A stretch of 19,772 nucleotides of DNA from SKW197 sp049970095. GTDB taxonomy: Archaea > Thermoplasmatota > Thermoplasmata > Lutacidiplasmatales > SKW197. Location: NCBI GenBank assembly GCA_049970095.1, contig JBMFNP010000030.1, forward strand, positions 1 to 19,772, read 5' to 3'. The translations under genes and the position numbers were made by a program. The notes under the pieces are model-generated. The model had not been told where the DNA came from, searched no databases, and saw only the letters and a list, made by a program, of their open reading frames with translations. Positions 7,778 through 15,928 of the stretch are shown piece by piece. The stretch's first letter is position 1, and each line of letters starts with the position of its first letter.

Positions 7778-7816
7778 ATCCCCTGTGGTTTCCTTATATT
7801 ATCAGAGTAATTAAAC
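7778..7816 (-). promoter_or_regulatory. Promoter and ribosome site of gap
   Basis: Minus-strand TATA-like GTTTAATTA (7816-7808) predicts a start near 7786, followed by AGGGGAT (7784-7778) and the ATG at 7773. Judged by spacing and sequence only. Confidence 0.42.
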
Positions 7817-7887
7817 TTTCCTTTGCCGCAAATGAGAAAAGCAAATCTTTACGCCATATGGTAATGAAGGGTACATACCAGGTAAGA

Positions 7888-7896
7888 TATATATAT
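7888..7896 (+). promoter_or_regulatory. TATA box of the secreted hydrolase gene
   Basis: TATATATAT predicts initiation near 7917-7920, inside the first copy of the adjacent 16-bp tandem repeat. Unlike several neighbours, this gene would have a leader of about 30 bases with a GGGGGTG ribosome site (7938-7944). Confidence 0.55.
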
Positions 7897-7908
7897 TCAA
7901 TTTAGCAA

Positions 7909-7940
7909 TAGTTACAACATAGGGTAGTTACAACATAGGG
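7909..7940. repeat. Perfect 16-bp tandem repeat in the 5' leader
   Basis: TAGTTACAACATAGGG occurs twice head to tail (7909-7924 and 7925-7940) between the TATA box and the start codon of the secreted hydrolase. The last GGG of copy two forms part of the ribosome site. It could be a double operator for a regulator or a recent slippage duplication. The copies are identical. Confidence 0.9.
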
Positions 7941-7949
7941 GGTGTAAAC

Positions 7950-9851
7950 ATGAAAAAGAAAGTAACCAGAATATTGGGGCACGGATTTGGCATGGTTGTG
8001 GGGATAGCAATTGTTATACTTTTTGTGAGTTCTGCATTTGTCACCGCAGCACAGAATTATCCACAATCCAATTCTGTCGTTTATAGTTTCACAATATACA
8101 GCGATCTGAATGTAAGAGTGGTTAATGTGGATTACCAGAAGTTCAACGCGTACTTTAACTACAGGGGAAAGCCTGGAATGTTGAGAGAAAACATGGCTGC
8201 AGCCTTCGTTGAGGCAGGAAACAAATACACTATAAACTCTATATATATTATGGCGCATGCTGCCTGGGAGTCTGACTGGGGAAACTCCAGAATATGCATA
8301 GATAAACACAATCTCTTTGGCTGGGGTGCCTATGGTTCTGACCCATACAATGGTGCATGGTCCTTCTCATCATATTCCCAGTGCGTGGATGTGGTGATGG
8401 GAAAGATCAAGGCGAACTATCTCACACCTGGGGGCACTTATTATGAAGGACCTAACCTCAACGGAATGAATGTGCACTATGCCACAGACAAAAACTGGAA
8501 AAATGGTATTGTGAGCATAATGAACGGTTTTGCAAGCTGGCATAAGAAAACATATGGGACAGGAATTGAAATCACATCTTCACCAGGTGGTGGAGGAGCA
8601 TCTAACTTTAAGCCTGGGGACACTGTGAAGGTAATTGCAAGCAGCGGATTGAATGTAAGGGACGCACCTTATGGAAATTACCTAAAAACGGAACCATATG
8701 GAGCCACGGGTACAATCATTGATGGCCCTGTGTCTAAATCAGGATATTACTGGTGGAAGATAAGATACTATGATATAACTGGTTGGAGTGCAGAAGGAGA
8801 TGGCACAGTAAAGTGGCTCCAGAAAGTGACTGGTGGAAGTGGTGATGATGGAGGCGGCGGAAGCGGCACTTATGATAGACAGGGTGCATACAATTATGCT
8901 GCAAAATACTGGGATAAGGTCGTAAGCGATGGCTATTTCTGGTATGGGAGTGGAAGTTATGAGTGGCTTCCCCAGGGCACATCTGTTAGATATAGAAGTG
9001 GTTATGACTGTGCACACTTTGTATCATCCTGTATTGGGAGCGAACCCCATCAGAAAGGTGGTGGTTTGAATGTGCCCTCAAGAGTGCCACCAACTTATGG
9101 AGAACCTGGTGCGGGACGACTAGGAAACTGGCTAGTGACATCTGGGGCTGCTGTTGACAGGAGTTCAGTAAGCCAACTTGAAGTTGGGGATGTAATTGTT
9201 TATGACTGGGGTGGTGACGGTATTTGGGATCATGTCGCTCTCTATCTCGGTGAGGGAAAAGTTGCCGCACATACAACCTCGCACTTCGGTGCAGACTGGC
9301 GTCTAGGTGGTGCCGCCAAATACAGATTCATTCACATTCTCGGTGGAAATGGTGGCGGTGGTGGCGGGGATGGTGGTGATGGCGGCAGTGGTAGCACAAA
9401 GTTCAAAATTGGAGATACAGTTATTACCACTGCTAACCTGAATGTGCGCGTTGCTCCAGGAACAAGCAGTAGCATAATTAAGACCGAACCCAGGGGCACT
9501 ACAGGTGTAGTTATTGCTGGTTCGCAGTATGCAAGTGGCTATTACTGGTGGAAAATTCGGTACAGCGATGGTGTGACTGGGTGGAGTGCAGAGAACTGGC
9601 TTGAAAAGTACTCTGGTGGCGGTGGAAACTCAGGAAAATTCAAAATTGGGGACATTGTGGAAACTACTGCCAATCTCAATGTTAGAAATGGTCCTGGATT
9701 AAGTTACAGGATCATCAAGACAGAACCCTCTGGAACCACTGGGAAGGTTGTTGGAGGACCTGTTGACGCAGACGGATATACCTGGTGGAGAATCCAGTAC
9801 AGCGATGGTGTGACTGGGTGGAGTGTAGAGAACTGGCTTGAAAAGAGATAA
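7950..9851 (+). CDS. Secreted modular murein-hydrolase-like protein (glucosaminidase, SH3b, cysteine amidase, two SH3b)
   Basis: 633 residues. An N-terminal hydrophobic signal (about 1-34, ending VTAAQ) indicates export. Residues about 60-200 resemble the endo-beta-N-acetylglucosaminidase (Flg/LytD-like) fold, with E107 in HAAWESDWGNS at the catalytic Glu position and the NLFGWGAY strand. Bacterial SH3-like domains lie at about 219-290, 485-550 and 563-633 (LNVRxxP...GxTGxV...WWKIRYSDGVTGWSAENWL). Between them (308-463) is an Amidase_6-like cysteine hydrolase: GYDCAHFVSSC gives the nucleophile C354, and WDHVALYLG gives H428. Gly/Ser/Asp linkers separate the domains. In bacteria such proteins cut peptidoglycan glycans and peptides, with SH3b domains binding the wall. 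Most euryarchaea lack murein, so attack on bacterial neighbours is plausible; remodelling of the archaeon's own envelope glycans is the alternative. The architecture suggests bacterial origin, although base composition matches neighbours. Confidence 0.85.
   Translation: MKKKVTRILGHGFGMVVGIAIVILFVSSAFVTAAQNYPQSNSVVYSFTIYSDLNVRVVNVDYQKFNAYFNYRGKPGMLRENMAAAFVEAGNKYTINSIYIMAHAAWESDWGNSRICIDKHNLFGWGAYGSDPYNGAWSFSSYSQCVDVVMGKIKANYLTPGGTYYEGPNLNGMNVHYATDKNWKNGIVSIMNGFASWHKKTYGTGIEITSSPGGGGASNFKPGDTVKVIASSGLNVRDAPYGNYLKTEPYGATGTIIDGPVSKSGYYWWKIRYYDITGWSAEGDGTVKWLQKVTGGSGDDGGGGSGTYDRQGAYNYAAKYWDKVVSDGYFWYGSGSYEWLPQGTSVRYRSGYDCAHFVSSCIGSEPHQKGGGLNVPSRVPPTYGEPGAGRLGNWLVTSGAAVDRSSVSQLEVGDVIVYDWGGDGIWDHVALYLGEGKVAAHTTSHFGADWRLGGAAKYRFIHILGGNGGGGGGDGGDGGSGSTKFKIGDTVITTANLNVRVAPGTSSSIIKTEPRGTTGVVIAGSQYASGYYWWKIRYSDGVTGWSAENWLEKYSGGGGNSGKFKIGDIVETTANLNVRNGPGLSYRIIKTEPSGTTGKVVGGPVDADGYTWWRIQYSDGVTGWSVENWLEKR
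9561..9845 (+). repeat. Duplicated 48-bp segment in the two C-terminal SH3b domains
   Basis: The segments 9561-9608 and 9798-9845 differ at a single base (c versus t, giving Ala versus Val). They encode YSDGVTGWS(A/V)ENWLEK at the ends of the second and third SH3b domains. The first SH3b domain is much more diverged. This points to recent duplication or gene conversion of the last two domains. Confidence 0.85.
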
Positions 9852-9859
9852 CATGCGTC

Positions 9860-9886
9860 TTTTTTAACATATTCTATCCTTTTTTT
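9860..9886 (+). terminator. Double T-tract terminator
   Basis: Two T-runs (six at 9860-9865 and seven at 9880-9886) follow the hydrolase stop codon, as expected for intrinsic archaeal termination. Confidence 0.5.
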
Positions 9887-9965
9887 GTCCACATAATGCA
9901 TTCTTATAGAATACTTTTCCTTTAACATGACACTATTCAACTCACCATCCCCCTAACCAAAAAAG

Positions 9966-9974
9966 TTTATATAT
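9966..9974 (+). promoter_or_regulatory. TATA box of the DUF350-like gene
   Basis: TTTATATAT predicts initiation near 9995, with GGTGAT (9996-10001) just before ATG 10005, giving a very short leader. Confidence 0.55.
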
Positions 9975-10004
9975 TGATTATTTTGTGGTGTTCATGGTGA
10001 TAAT

Positions 10005-10622
10005 ATGAATTTGAAGCATGTAAGATTGTTTGGAATTGTGCTTTGCACAATTCTAATAGGGGCAGGGATTGCAGTAGCGGACAGCAATACAACAGCAACG
10101 GCTGGAGGGCAGTATGGATGGGTCTGGGCAATTGTAGGTGGATTGCTCCAGTTGATTATAGGAATAGGGCTAGCAATTACAGCGATATATCTGGGATTGA
10201 ATGTGTTGTCTAGACTTATGCCTGAAATTAACCTCTGGAAGGAAATCAAAAATGGAAACTATGCGGTAGGTGTGGTGGCTGCTGGTGTGGTTATTGCATA
10301 CACCCAGGTAATAACAAGTGGTATAAGGGGAATGACCACAGCCATAACAACAAATCCCAGTTTATTGGGCTTTGTGGCAGCATTGATTTCTGTAGCGATA
10401 GGTATTCTACTAGCATCCCTTGGTGTGACACTAGCGTTCATGGCACTTGATAAACTTACTAAGGACATTGATGAAAAGAAAGAACTCCAGAGTAAGAACC
10501 TGGCTGTTGGAATTCTGATTGCTGGCATTCTCTATGGTGTGTCCTCAATGATTGCTGCAGCAGTATCTGGCATTGGTGGTGCAATCGCTGCGGCAATGGG
10601 TGCAGGCAACATCCCACTGTAA
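10005..10622 (+). CDS. DUF350-like multi-spanning membrane protein
   Basis: 205 residues with an N-terminal signal or first span (about 8-25) and about four further hydrophobic spans. Two similar halves can be seen: INLWKEIKNGNYAVGVVAAG (75-94) and IDEKKELQSKNLAVGILIAG (155-174). Each has the charged cytoplasmic stretch and the N-x-AVG motif leading into a helix that I associate with DUF350 membrane proteins, which are normally built as such repeats. No biochemical function is established for the family as far as I know. The gene has its own TATA box. It is followed closely by a surface-protein gene with a separate promoter, so the two may work together at the membrane. Family assignment is by recall. 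Confidence 0.65.
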   Translation: MNLKHVRLFGIVLCTILIGAGIAVADSNTTATAGGQYGWVWAIVGGLLQLIIGIGLAITAIYLGLNVLSRLMPEINLWKEIKNGNYAVGVVAAGVVIAYTQVITSGIRGMTTAITTNPSLLGFVAALISVAIGILLASLGVTLAFMALDKLTKDIDEKKELQSKNLAVGILIAGILYGVSSMIAAAVSGIGGAIAAAMGAGNIPL

Positions 10623-10624
10623 AC

Positions 10625-10632
10625 TTTAAATA
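10625..10632 (+). promoter_or_regulatory. TATA box of the surface-protein gene
   Basis: TTTAAATA starts three bases after the previous stop and is centred about 26 bp before ATG 10655. No ribosome site precedes that ATG, so the transcript is probably leaderless. The T-rich stretch after the box may also end the upstream transcript. Confidence 0.55.
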
Positions 10633-10654
10633 TTCTTTTTTCTATTTCTTATTC

Positions 10655-11641
10655 ATGCAGAAAGTAAGAGTTGCTCTTGTATTGTGTGCTGTGCTTGTGA
10701 GTGCAGGAATGCTGGTTGAAAGCGCCCCTGTGATTCCATACAACCAATATGGTTTTGCCTATAAAGATGGAGTAGTATTGCCAGAAAATTCAACGATATA
10801 TGCATGGATTGATGGAGTGTGCTATGCAAATGCCACTGTTAAAAATGTGAGTGTGAATGGTACTGTTGTGTACAACTATGAGTTTATCGTTCTAGGGGAT
10901 GATGTAACCAATGACAATGGTACTGTGGTGAACCCAGTTAAAGAAGGTGGGCTAAATGAAGATGTAATTTACTTTACATACACAACTGGTAACACTGTAT
11001 ATTTTGCAAACCAGACCTCGGTGTTTGTGAATGGAAGCAGTGTGGAGAAAAATCTGAGCTTTTATTCAACAACCCAGAAGGCTTTGATTAATGAAATTGT
11101 AGCTGAACCTGGTGATGGTGGCAATGACTATGTATATCTTTATTTTCCGGATATTTCTTCCATAAACCTCCAGAATTGGAAACTTGAGAAGTGTGGAAAC
11201 GGAACTTATAGCGCATGGAATGCTGTGCTTTCCACGCTCACAACTCAGATATACCCTGAGGGAAGCAACTATTTATATGTGGACTTAGGTGGCGACATTC
11301 TTTCTGGCACCGGTGGGAGCCTTAAATTGCTTTGGTATTCTGATGCAATGAACACATGGGTATGTGTTGACCGTGTGGAATGGAATGCCAGTACTGGGGG
11401 CACCCACAATTACGCTCCTAGCAACACAATCATGCCAGATGCCACAGGTGCAACCACATCTGGAATGTCTATGAAACGTGTAGGAAATCCTCCCCAGGAC
11501 ACAGATAATTGCACTGCGGACTTCATAGTGACAGCCGCTACAGCACGCCCACCAGCAACCACGGAGTTATCAGGGATGTTTATGGTTCCTGGAGTGATCG
11601 CAGCACTGGCTCTTACAGAAATCTGGATCAGAAGAAAATGA
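10655..11641 (+). CDS. Secreted, membrane-anchored surface protein with a lamin-tail-like domain
   Basis: 328 residues. A signal peptide (about 1-24) is followed by a beta-rich domain (about 30-135) and a second one starting ALINEIVAEPGDGGNDYVYL. That start, followed by LQNWKLEKC, resembles the LTD (lamin-tail) domains of extracellular archaeal and bacterial proteins. At least seven NxS/T sequons suggest heavy N-glycosylation. A C-terminal span with IRRK (about 306-328) would anchor it with the bulk outside. The MVPGVIAALAL segment resembles archaeal PGF/PEF-type sorting signals but is not a clear match. Position after the DUF350-like gene and before the creatininase-like gene suggests a shared locus, though the last is probably cytoplasmic. 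Ligand unknown. Confidence 0.68.
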   Translation: MQKVRVALVLCAVLVSAGMLVESAPVIPYNQYGFAYKDGVVLPENSTIYAWIDGVCYANATVKNVSVNGTVVYNYEFIVLGDDVTNDNGTVVNPVKEGGLNEDVIYFTYTTGNTVYFANQTSVFVNGSSVEKNLSFYSTTQKALINEIVAEPGDGGNDYVYLYFPDISSINLQNWKLEKCGNGTYSAWNAVLSTLTTQIYPEGSNYLYVDLGGDILSGTGGSLKLLWYSDAMNTWVCVDRVEWNASTGGTHNYAPSNTIMPDATGATTSGMSMKRVGNPPQDTDNCTADFIVTAATARPPATTELSGMFMVPGVIAALALTEIWIRRK

Positions 11642-11650
11642 GGTGTAGTT

Positions 11651-12370
11651 TTGCTAATGTATGGTGAACTTACCGCAGAAGAAGTAAAAAATCTTGATAA
11701 AGGCAAGTGTATTGTGTTTATACCTGCGGGTGCGGTTGAAGCCCATGGAGCACACCTTCCCCTGCTTACGGATTTTTATCAGGCAGAGAATATTTGTATT
11801 GAACTTGCAGGCATCTTCGGAGGCGTTGTGGCACCTCCAATATACTATGGAAACTGTAGTAGTACCAGAAACTTCCCAGGCACAATTTCAATATTACCTG
11901 GAACCCTGCAAGCCCTCACATATGAAATTCTTTCTGAGTTCGTCAGAAATGGTTTCAGAAATTTTGTGTTTATAACAGGACATGCTGGGAGTGGACATAT
12001 GCAGGCAATTGCAGAAGCCTGCAAGAGGATTGTGAATGAGTGTGAAGATGCAAAAATAATGATGCTCTCGGATTACGACATTGCATATGAATTGCGGGGT
12101 GTAAAATTTCCGCAAGATGATGGACATGGAGGGTTGATTGAGACCTCAAGAATGCTGGCAATAAAGCCTGAGCTTGTAAAACTTGAAAAGGCAAGAACAG
12201 GAAGAAACCGAATTCCAAGATTTATGATTCTCAGAAACCCTGAAAAATACTGGGATGGTTTTACTGGCGAACCCCAGAAAGCCACACCAGCGCTGGGAAA
12301 AGAGATAAACGAATATATAATCCAGAACATTGCATCCATTATCAGAGAACAGTTTGGCATCCGTAAGTGA
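11651..12370 (+). CDS. Creatininase/ArfB-family amidohydrolase
   Basis: 239 residues, the usual size of the creatininase family. PAGAVEAHGAHLPLLTD (25-41) is the family's metal-binding signature (E30, H32, D41). GHAGSGH replaces the usual NGHGGN, and GHGGLIETS matches the usual HAGExETS except that the Glu after Gly is Leu. Family members hydrolyse cyclic amides or formamides. In archaea the best known is ArfB, the formamide hydrolase of riboflavin and F420 synthesis; mycofactocin MftE is another branch. The altered motifs make the exact substrate uncertain. The gene starts 9 bases after the surface-protein stop, with GAGGTG at 11640-11645. TTG 11651 has the same 5-base spacing seen elsewhere here, and ATG 11657 is the alternative. 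Confidence 0.75.
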   Translation: MLMYGELTAEEVKNLDKGKCIVFIPAGAVEAHGAHLPLLTDFYQAENICIELAGIFGGVVAPPIYYGNCSSTRNFPGTISILPGTLQALTYEILSEFVRNGFRNFVFITGHAGSGHMQAIAEACKRIVNECEDAKIMMLSDYDIAYELRGVKFPQDDGHGGLIETSRMLAIKPELVKLEKARTGRNRIPRFMILRNPEKYWDGFTGEPQKATPALGKEINEYIIQNIASIIREQFGIRK

Positions 12371-12407
12371 ATTCTTCATGAATGCCTAGCTTGGGAAAAT
12401 GAAAAAG

Positions 12408-12414
12408 TTTAAAA
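12408..12414 (+). promoter_or_regulatory. TATA box of the DP2 gene
   Basis: TTTAAAA predicts initiation near 12437, about 8 bases before ATG 12446. This argues against the TTG at 12428, which would lie upstream of the transcript. Confidence 0.5.
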
Positions 12415-12445
12415 CCTCCACAATTATTTGAGAAAACATCCTGTG

Positions 12446-15400
12446 ATGAGAAGAGGGTCAGCTGAACAAGTGATGACCCCTATGAGTTCTGAGGATAAAT
12501 TGCCAGGGTGGAATATGGGCAGGAATTACTTTCAGAATGTGGAGCAGTATTTCGAGGACATTGAGAAAGAGGCAAAAATCTGTTATGAACTGGCAAACAA
12601 AGCGAGGAAGAAGGGTCTAGATCCAGTTCCCGAGGTAGAAATCCCCATGGCTGCGAATCTTGCGGAACGCGTGGAAGAGCTTCTCAGAAATTATAATGTG
12701 AAAGGTGTGGCAAGCAGGATAAAAGAGCTCAGCAAGAACAATTCCAGAGAGATGGTTGCTCTTCTTATTGCCCAGGAAATGGCAGAGAATTCTTCTGAAA
12801 GTAGAGAGGAAGCAATGGAAAAAGCAATTCGTGTGGGAATAGCGGTACTTACAGAGGGTATTCTGGTAGCACCCCTTGAAGGAATTTCAAAGGTGAAAAT
12901 TCTCAGAAATGCGGATGGCTCGGAATATGCCTCTGTGTTTTATGCTGGACCTATAAGAAGTGCAGGGGGCACTGCGACTGCAATGAGTGTTTTAATTGCG
13001 GATGTGGTGCGAAGAAAGTTAGGGCTTGGAAAATATATTCCCACAGAAGATGAAATTGAGAGATACAAGGAGGAAATCCTTCTCTATAAACGCGCCCAGC
13101 ATCTCCAGTACACCCCAACACCGCACGAAATTGAAAACATTGTGAAACACTGTCCAGTTTGCATAGATGGAGAGCCAACAGAGAAGGATTATACCGTGTC
13201 AAAGAAAGGGTTAGCTAGATTTGAAACGGACTATGTGCGCGGGGGTGCCTGTCTTGTAATTGCAGAAGGGCTCTGTCTCAAGGCAGCAAAGCTCAAGAAG
13301 CACATTGAAAAACTAAAAATTGATGGCTGGGAATTCCTTGATGTCCTGATTAAGGTTGACAAAGATGGTAGTAAAATAGAGCCTTCAGAGAAGTACATTA
13401 AAGAGGTGGTCGGCGGACGCCCCATATTCTCATATCCGAGCAGAAAGGGAGGATTTCGGTTAAGATACGGACGCACACGAACTACAGGTATTGCTGCACT
13501 TGCGATCAATCCAGTTTCCATGCATGTGGTAAATGATTTCATTGCTGTAGGGACACAGCTTAAAATTGAGAGACCTGGCAAGGCATGTGCAATCACACCA
13601 TGTGATATTGCAGAGGGACCAATGGTGCTTCTCAAGGATGGTAGTTTCATTCAGCTAAACAACCTTGAAGATTACAATGTGGTGAAGGAGAAAATCGTAA
13701 AAATAGCGGATCTGGGAGAGATTCTTGTTCCCTTTGGAGAATTTTTCGAAAACAATCATCCCCTGATGCCTGGCACATATGCACTGGAGTGGTGGGTTCA
13801 GGAAGTGTTTGAAAAAACCAAGGATTACAGTGTGGAAAAACTGCTCAATCTCAGGCCAGAGGAAGCTTTTGAACTGAGCAGGAAATTTGATGTGCCCCTC
13901 TCCCCTGCCTATAATCTGTTCTGGCATGATCTCTCAGTTGAGGAGATAAATTTACTCAGTGAATTTGTGGAAAAAAACGGAGAGTTTGTTGAGGAAACAC
14001 TATATCTGCCAGATAATCCGAAAATAAAAGAAATCCTTGTTAAGCTTGGTGCCCTGCACACACTCTATAGTGGAAAATACAGGGTCAGAGAATACGGATA
14101 TGCGCTCCTAAGGTGCCTTGGTCTCCAGATAAAAGAGGGTAAAATCCTGCGTGAGAAAACCATTAAAAAGGATGCAGACAGTTCCATAGCATATGTTTCC
14201 TACCTTGCTGGTGTGGAAATAAAGCCCAGGTCCCCAACCAGAATTGGAACAAGAATGGCAAGACCTGAGAAAGCGATGGAACGCAAGATGGCTCCACCAG
14301 TACACATACTATTTCCCCTTGGAAATGAGGGTGGCACACAACGGCTCCTCACGGATGTGGAATCAGAAAATGTGGCTGTGGACATACAAATAAGAGTATG
14401 TGGAAAATGCGGAAGCCAGGAACCACTCCCCATCTGCAGTAAATGCGGAGGAAAAACAGAGGCACAGGAGAAGCACGGAATTATGAAAATCAATGTGCCG
14501 CAACTCCTTAATATGGCAAAGGGGAGGATAGGGGGTGCACCTGCAGGTATTAAAATCAAGGGTGTCATTGGGCTCACATCAAAAAATAAAATTCCTGAGA
14601 TTCTTGAGAAGGGGATTTTAAGAGCCATACATGATTTATATGTGTTCAAAGATGGTACAATCCGTTATGATATGACTGACATCCCACTTACACACTTCAA
14701 GATTCGTGAAGTGGGTTTGACTATTGAGAAAGCCAGAGAACTTGGATATACAAGGGATTATCTTGGAAACGAGATTGTTTCGGAAGAGCAGATTATTGAG
14801 CTCCTGCCTCAGGATGTTGTACCTTCTTATGGATGTGGGGAATACTTTGTCCGTGTAGCAAAGTTTGTAGATGATTTACTTGAGAAAGTTTATGGACTGC
14901 CAAGATTTTATAATGTGGAAACCCCTGAAGATTTAATAGGACACCTTGTTATCGGTTTGGCACCACATACATCTGTGGGTGTGCTTGGCAGAATTATCGG
15001 TTATACAAAAGTACATGGATGTTATGCACATCCATATTTCCATGCTGCAAAACGAAGAAATTGTGATGGAGATGAGGATTCACTCATGCTGCTCATGGAT
15101 GCGCTCCTCAATTTTTCTGCCTCTTATCTCCCTCCCAGCCGTGGAGGACTTATGGATGCACCCCTTGTTCTCACTACTAGAATTAAACCTGATGAAATAG
15201 ACAAGGAAGTTCAGAATATGGATACATTTTTCATTCCACCGCTTGCACTTTACCGTGCCGCTGAAAAATTCGCCTCACCTAAAAATCTTGAAAAATTATT
15301 TGAGAATGTGGGTAAACGGATCGGGGGCAGAGAAGAATATCTCAACATAGGCTTTGTTTTTGATACCACTGATATTGCAGGTGGAAACCTGATTACATCA

Positions 15401-15868
15401 TACAAGACCCTTAAAACAATGGCAGATAAAGTGGAAAGCACACTTGATCTTTATAACAAACTCTGTGGTATTGATATTAGTGATTGTGTGCGGCGGGTAA
15501 TAGAACATCACTTTATGCCAGATATATCAGGGAATCTCAAAACATTCGCAACCCAGAAATTCAGGTGTCCAAAGTGCAGTGCAAAGTATCGGAGAATCCC
15601 AATTTCAGGAAGGTGCACAAATGTGGTCAATGGTGAAAAATGCAATGCAAACCTTCTATTCACTGTTAGTGAGGGAAGCGTGAAAAAATATCTAACTATG
15701 GTGGAGGATCTGGTGGCAAGTTTTCCTACAGACCAGTATCTTATACAGCGATTTAAACTTATCACTGGTGCGATTTCCTCAATTTTTGGTACGGCGACAA
15801 TTTCGGAAACTAACAGAGATGAGGAGAATGGCAAAGTTAGTTGCCACACACTAGATGGGTTTATGTGA
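12446..15868 (+). CDS. polC: DNA polymerase D large subunit DP2, intein-free
   Basis: 1140 residues, close to intein-free DP2 proteins. DP2 is the catalytic subunit of the replicative D-family polymerase and pairs with DP1, which is not in this window. Recognisable blocks are YYAGPIRSAGG-like YAGPIRSAGGTATAMSVL, GGRPIFSYPSRKGGFRLRYGR, RMARPEKAMERKMAPPVHILFPLG, and HPYFHAAKRRNC followed by DGDED. The last carries the catalytic aspartates (D874 and D876). C873, the position at which Pyrococcus DP2 can hold an intein, is uninterrupted. Zinc-binding CGKCG...CSKCGG lies near 651 and CPKC...C near 1040. The protein ends in TLDGFM, which resembles a short PCNA-interacting motif. ATG 12446 is preferred from the TATA spacing; ATGs at 12473 and 12482 are also possible because the first 15-20 residues are not conserved. 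Confidence 0.97.
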   Translation: MRRGSAEQVMTPMSSEDKLPGWNMGRNYFQNVEQYFEDIEKEAKICYELANKARKKGLDPVPEVEIPMAANLAERVEELLRNYNVKGVASRIKELSKNNSREMVALLIAQEMAENSSESREEAMEKAIRVGIAVLTEGILVAPLEGISKVKILRNADGSEYASVFYAGPIRSAGGTATAMSVLIADVVRRKLGLGKYIPTEDEIERYKEEILLYKRAQHLQYTPTPHEIENIVKHCPVCIDGEPTEKDYTVSKKGLARFETDYVRGGACLVIAEGLCLKAAKLKKHIEKLKIDGWEFLDVLIKVDKDGSKIEPSEKYIKEVVGGRPIFSYPSRKGGFRLRYGRTRTTGIAALAINPVSMHVVNDFIAVGTQLKIERPGKACAITPCDIAEGPMVLLKDGSFIQLNNLEDYNVVKEKIVKIADLGEILVPFGEFFENNHPLMPGTYALEWWVQEVFEKTKDYSVEKLLNLRPEEAFELSRKFDVPLSPAYNLFWHDLSVEEINLLSEFVEKNGEFVEETLYLPDNPKIKEILVKLGALHTLYSGKYRVREYGYALLRCLGLQIKEGKILREKTIKKDADSSIAYVSYLAGVEIKPRSPTRIGTRMARPEKAMERKMAPPVHILFPLGNEGGTQRLLTDVESENVAVDIQIRVCGKCGSQEPLPICSKCGGKTEAQEKHGIMKINVPQLLNMAKGRIGGAPAGIKIKGVIGLTSKNKIPEILEKGILRAIHDLYVFKDGTIRYDMTDIPLTHFKIREVGLTIEKARELGYTRDYLGNEIVSEEQIIELLPQDVVPSYGCGEYFVRVAKFVDDLLEKVYGLPRFYNVETPEDLIGHLVIGLAPHTSVGVLGRIIGYTKVHGCYAHPYFHAAKRRNCDGDEDSLMLLMDALLNFSASYLPPSRGGLMDAPLVLTTRIKPDEIDKEVQNMDTFFIPPLALYRAAEKFASPKNLEKLFENVGKRIGGREEYLNIGFVFDTTDIAGGNLITSYKTLKTMADKVESTLDLYNKLCGIDISDCVRRVIEHHFMPDISGNLKTFATQKFRCPKCSAKYRRIPISGRCTNVVNGEKCNANLLFTVSEGSVKKYLTMVEDLVASFPTDQYLIQRFKLITGAISSIFGTATISETNRDEENGKVSCHTLDGFM

Positions 15869-15897
15869 TAATGTGTTTTTCGGCCTTGTTGTGTAAG

Positions 15898-15906
15898 CTA
15901 TAAATA
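15898..15906 (+). promoter_or_regulatory. TATA box of the TPR/membrane operon
   Basis: CTATAAATA is centred 27 bp before ATG 15929 and no ribosome site precedes that ATG, so the mRNA is probably leaderless. The TTG at 15926 is an unlikely alternative. Confidence 0.6.
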
Positions 15907-15928
15907 TTAGTGCATTCTACTATTCTTG

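Noticed and set aside
7909..7940. Tandem repeat as the start of a CRISPR array
   Set aside because: The copies are adjacent without spacers and there are only two; no cas-like gene is present.
7902..8309. 135-codon minus-strand frame at the start of the hydrolase gene
   Set aside because: Antisense to the signal peptide and glucosaminidase domain, with low-complexity His/Tyr/Cys-rich translation. A shadow frame.
9345..9390. GGT/GGC-rich short repeats resembling a microsatellite
   Set aside because: They encode the Gly/Asp/Ser linker between the amidase and the second SH3b domain; linkers with similar codons occur elsewhere in the protein.
12370..12395. Short palindrome TTCATGAA after the creatininase-like gene as a terminator or operator
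   Set aside because: Eight bases only, with no T-tract and no repeat elsewhere in the spacer; expected by chance.
14200..14649. 149-codon open frame on the minus strand inside DP2
   Set aside because: It lies wholly antisense to a strongly conserved DP2 region and has no start signal or recognisable family. The same applies to the 139-codon minus frame at 13231-13650.
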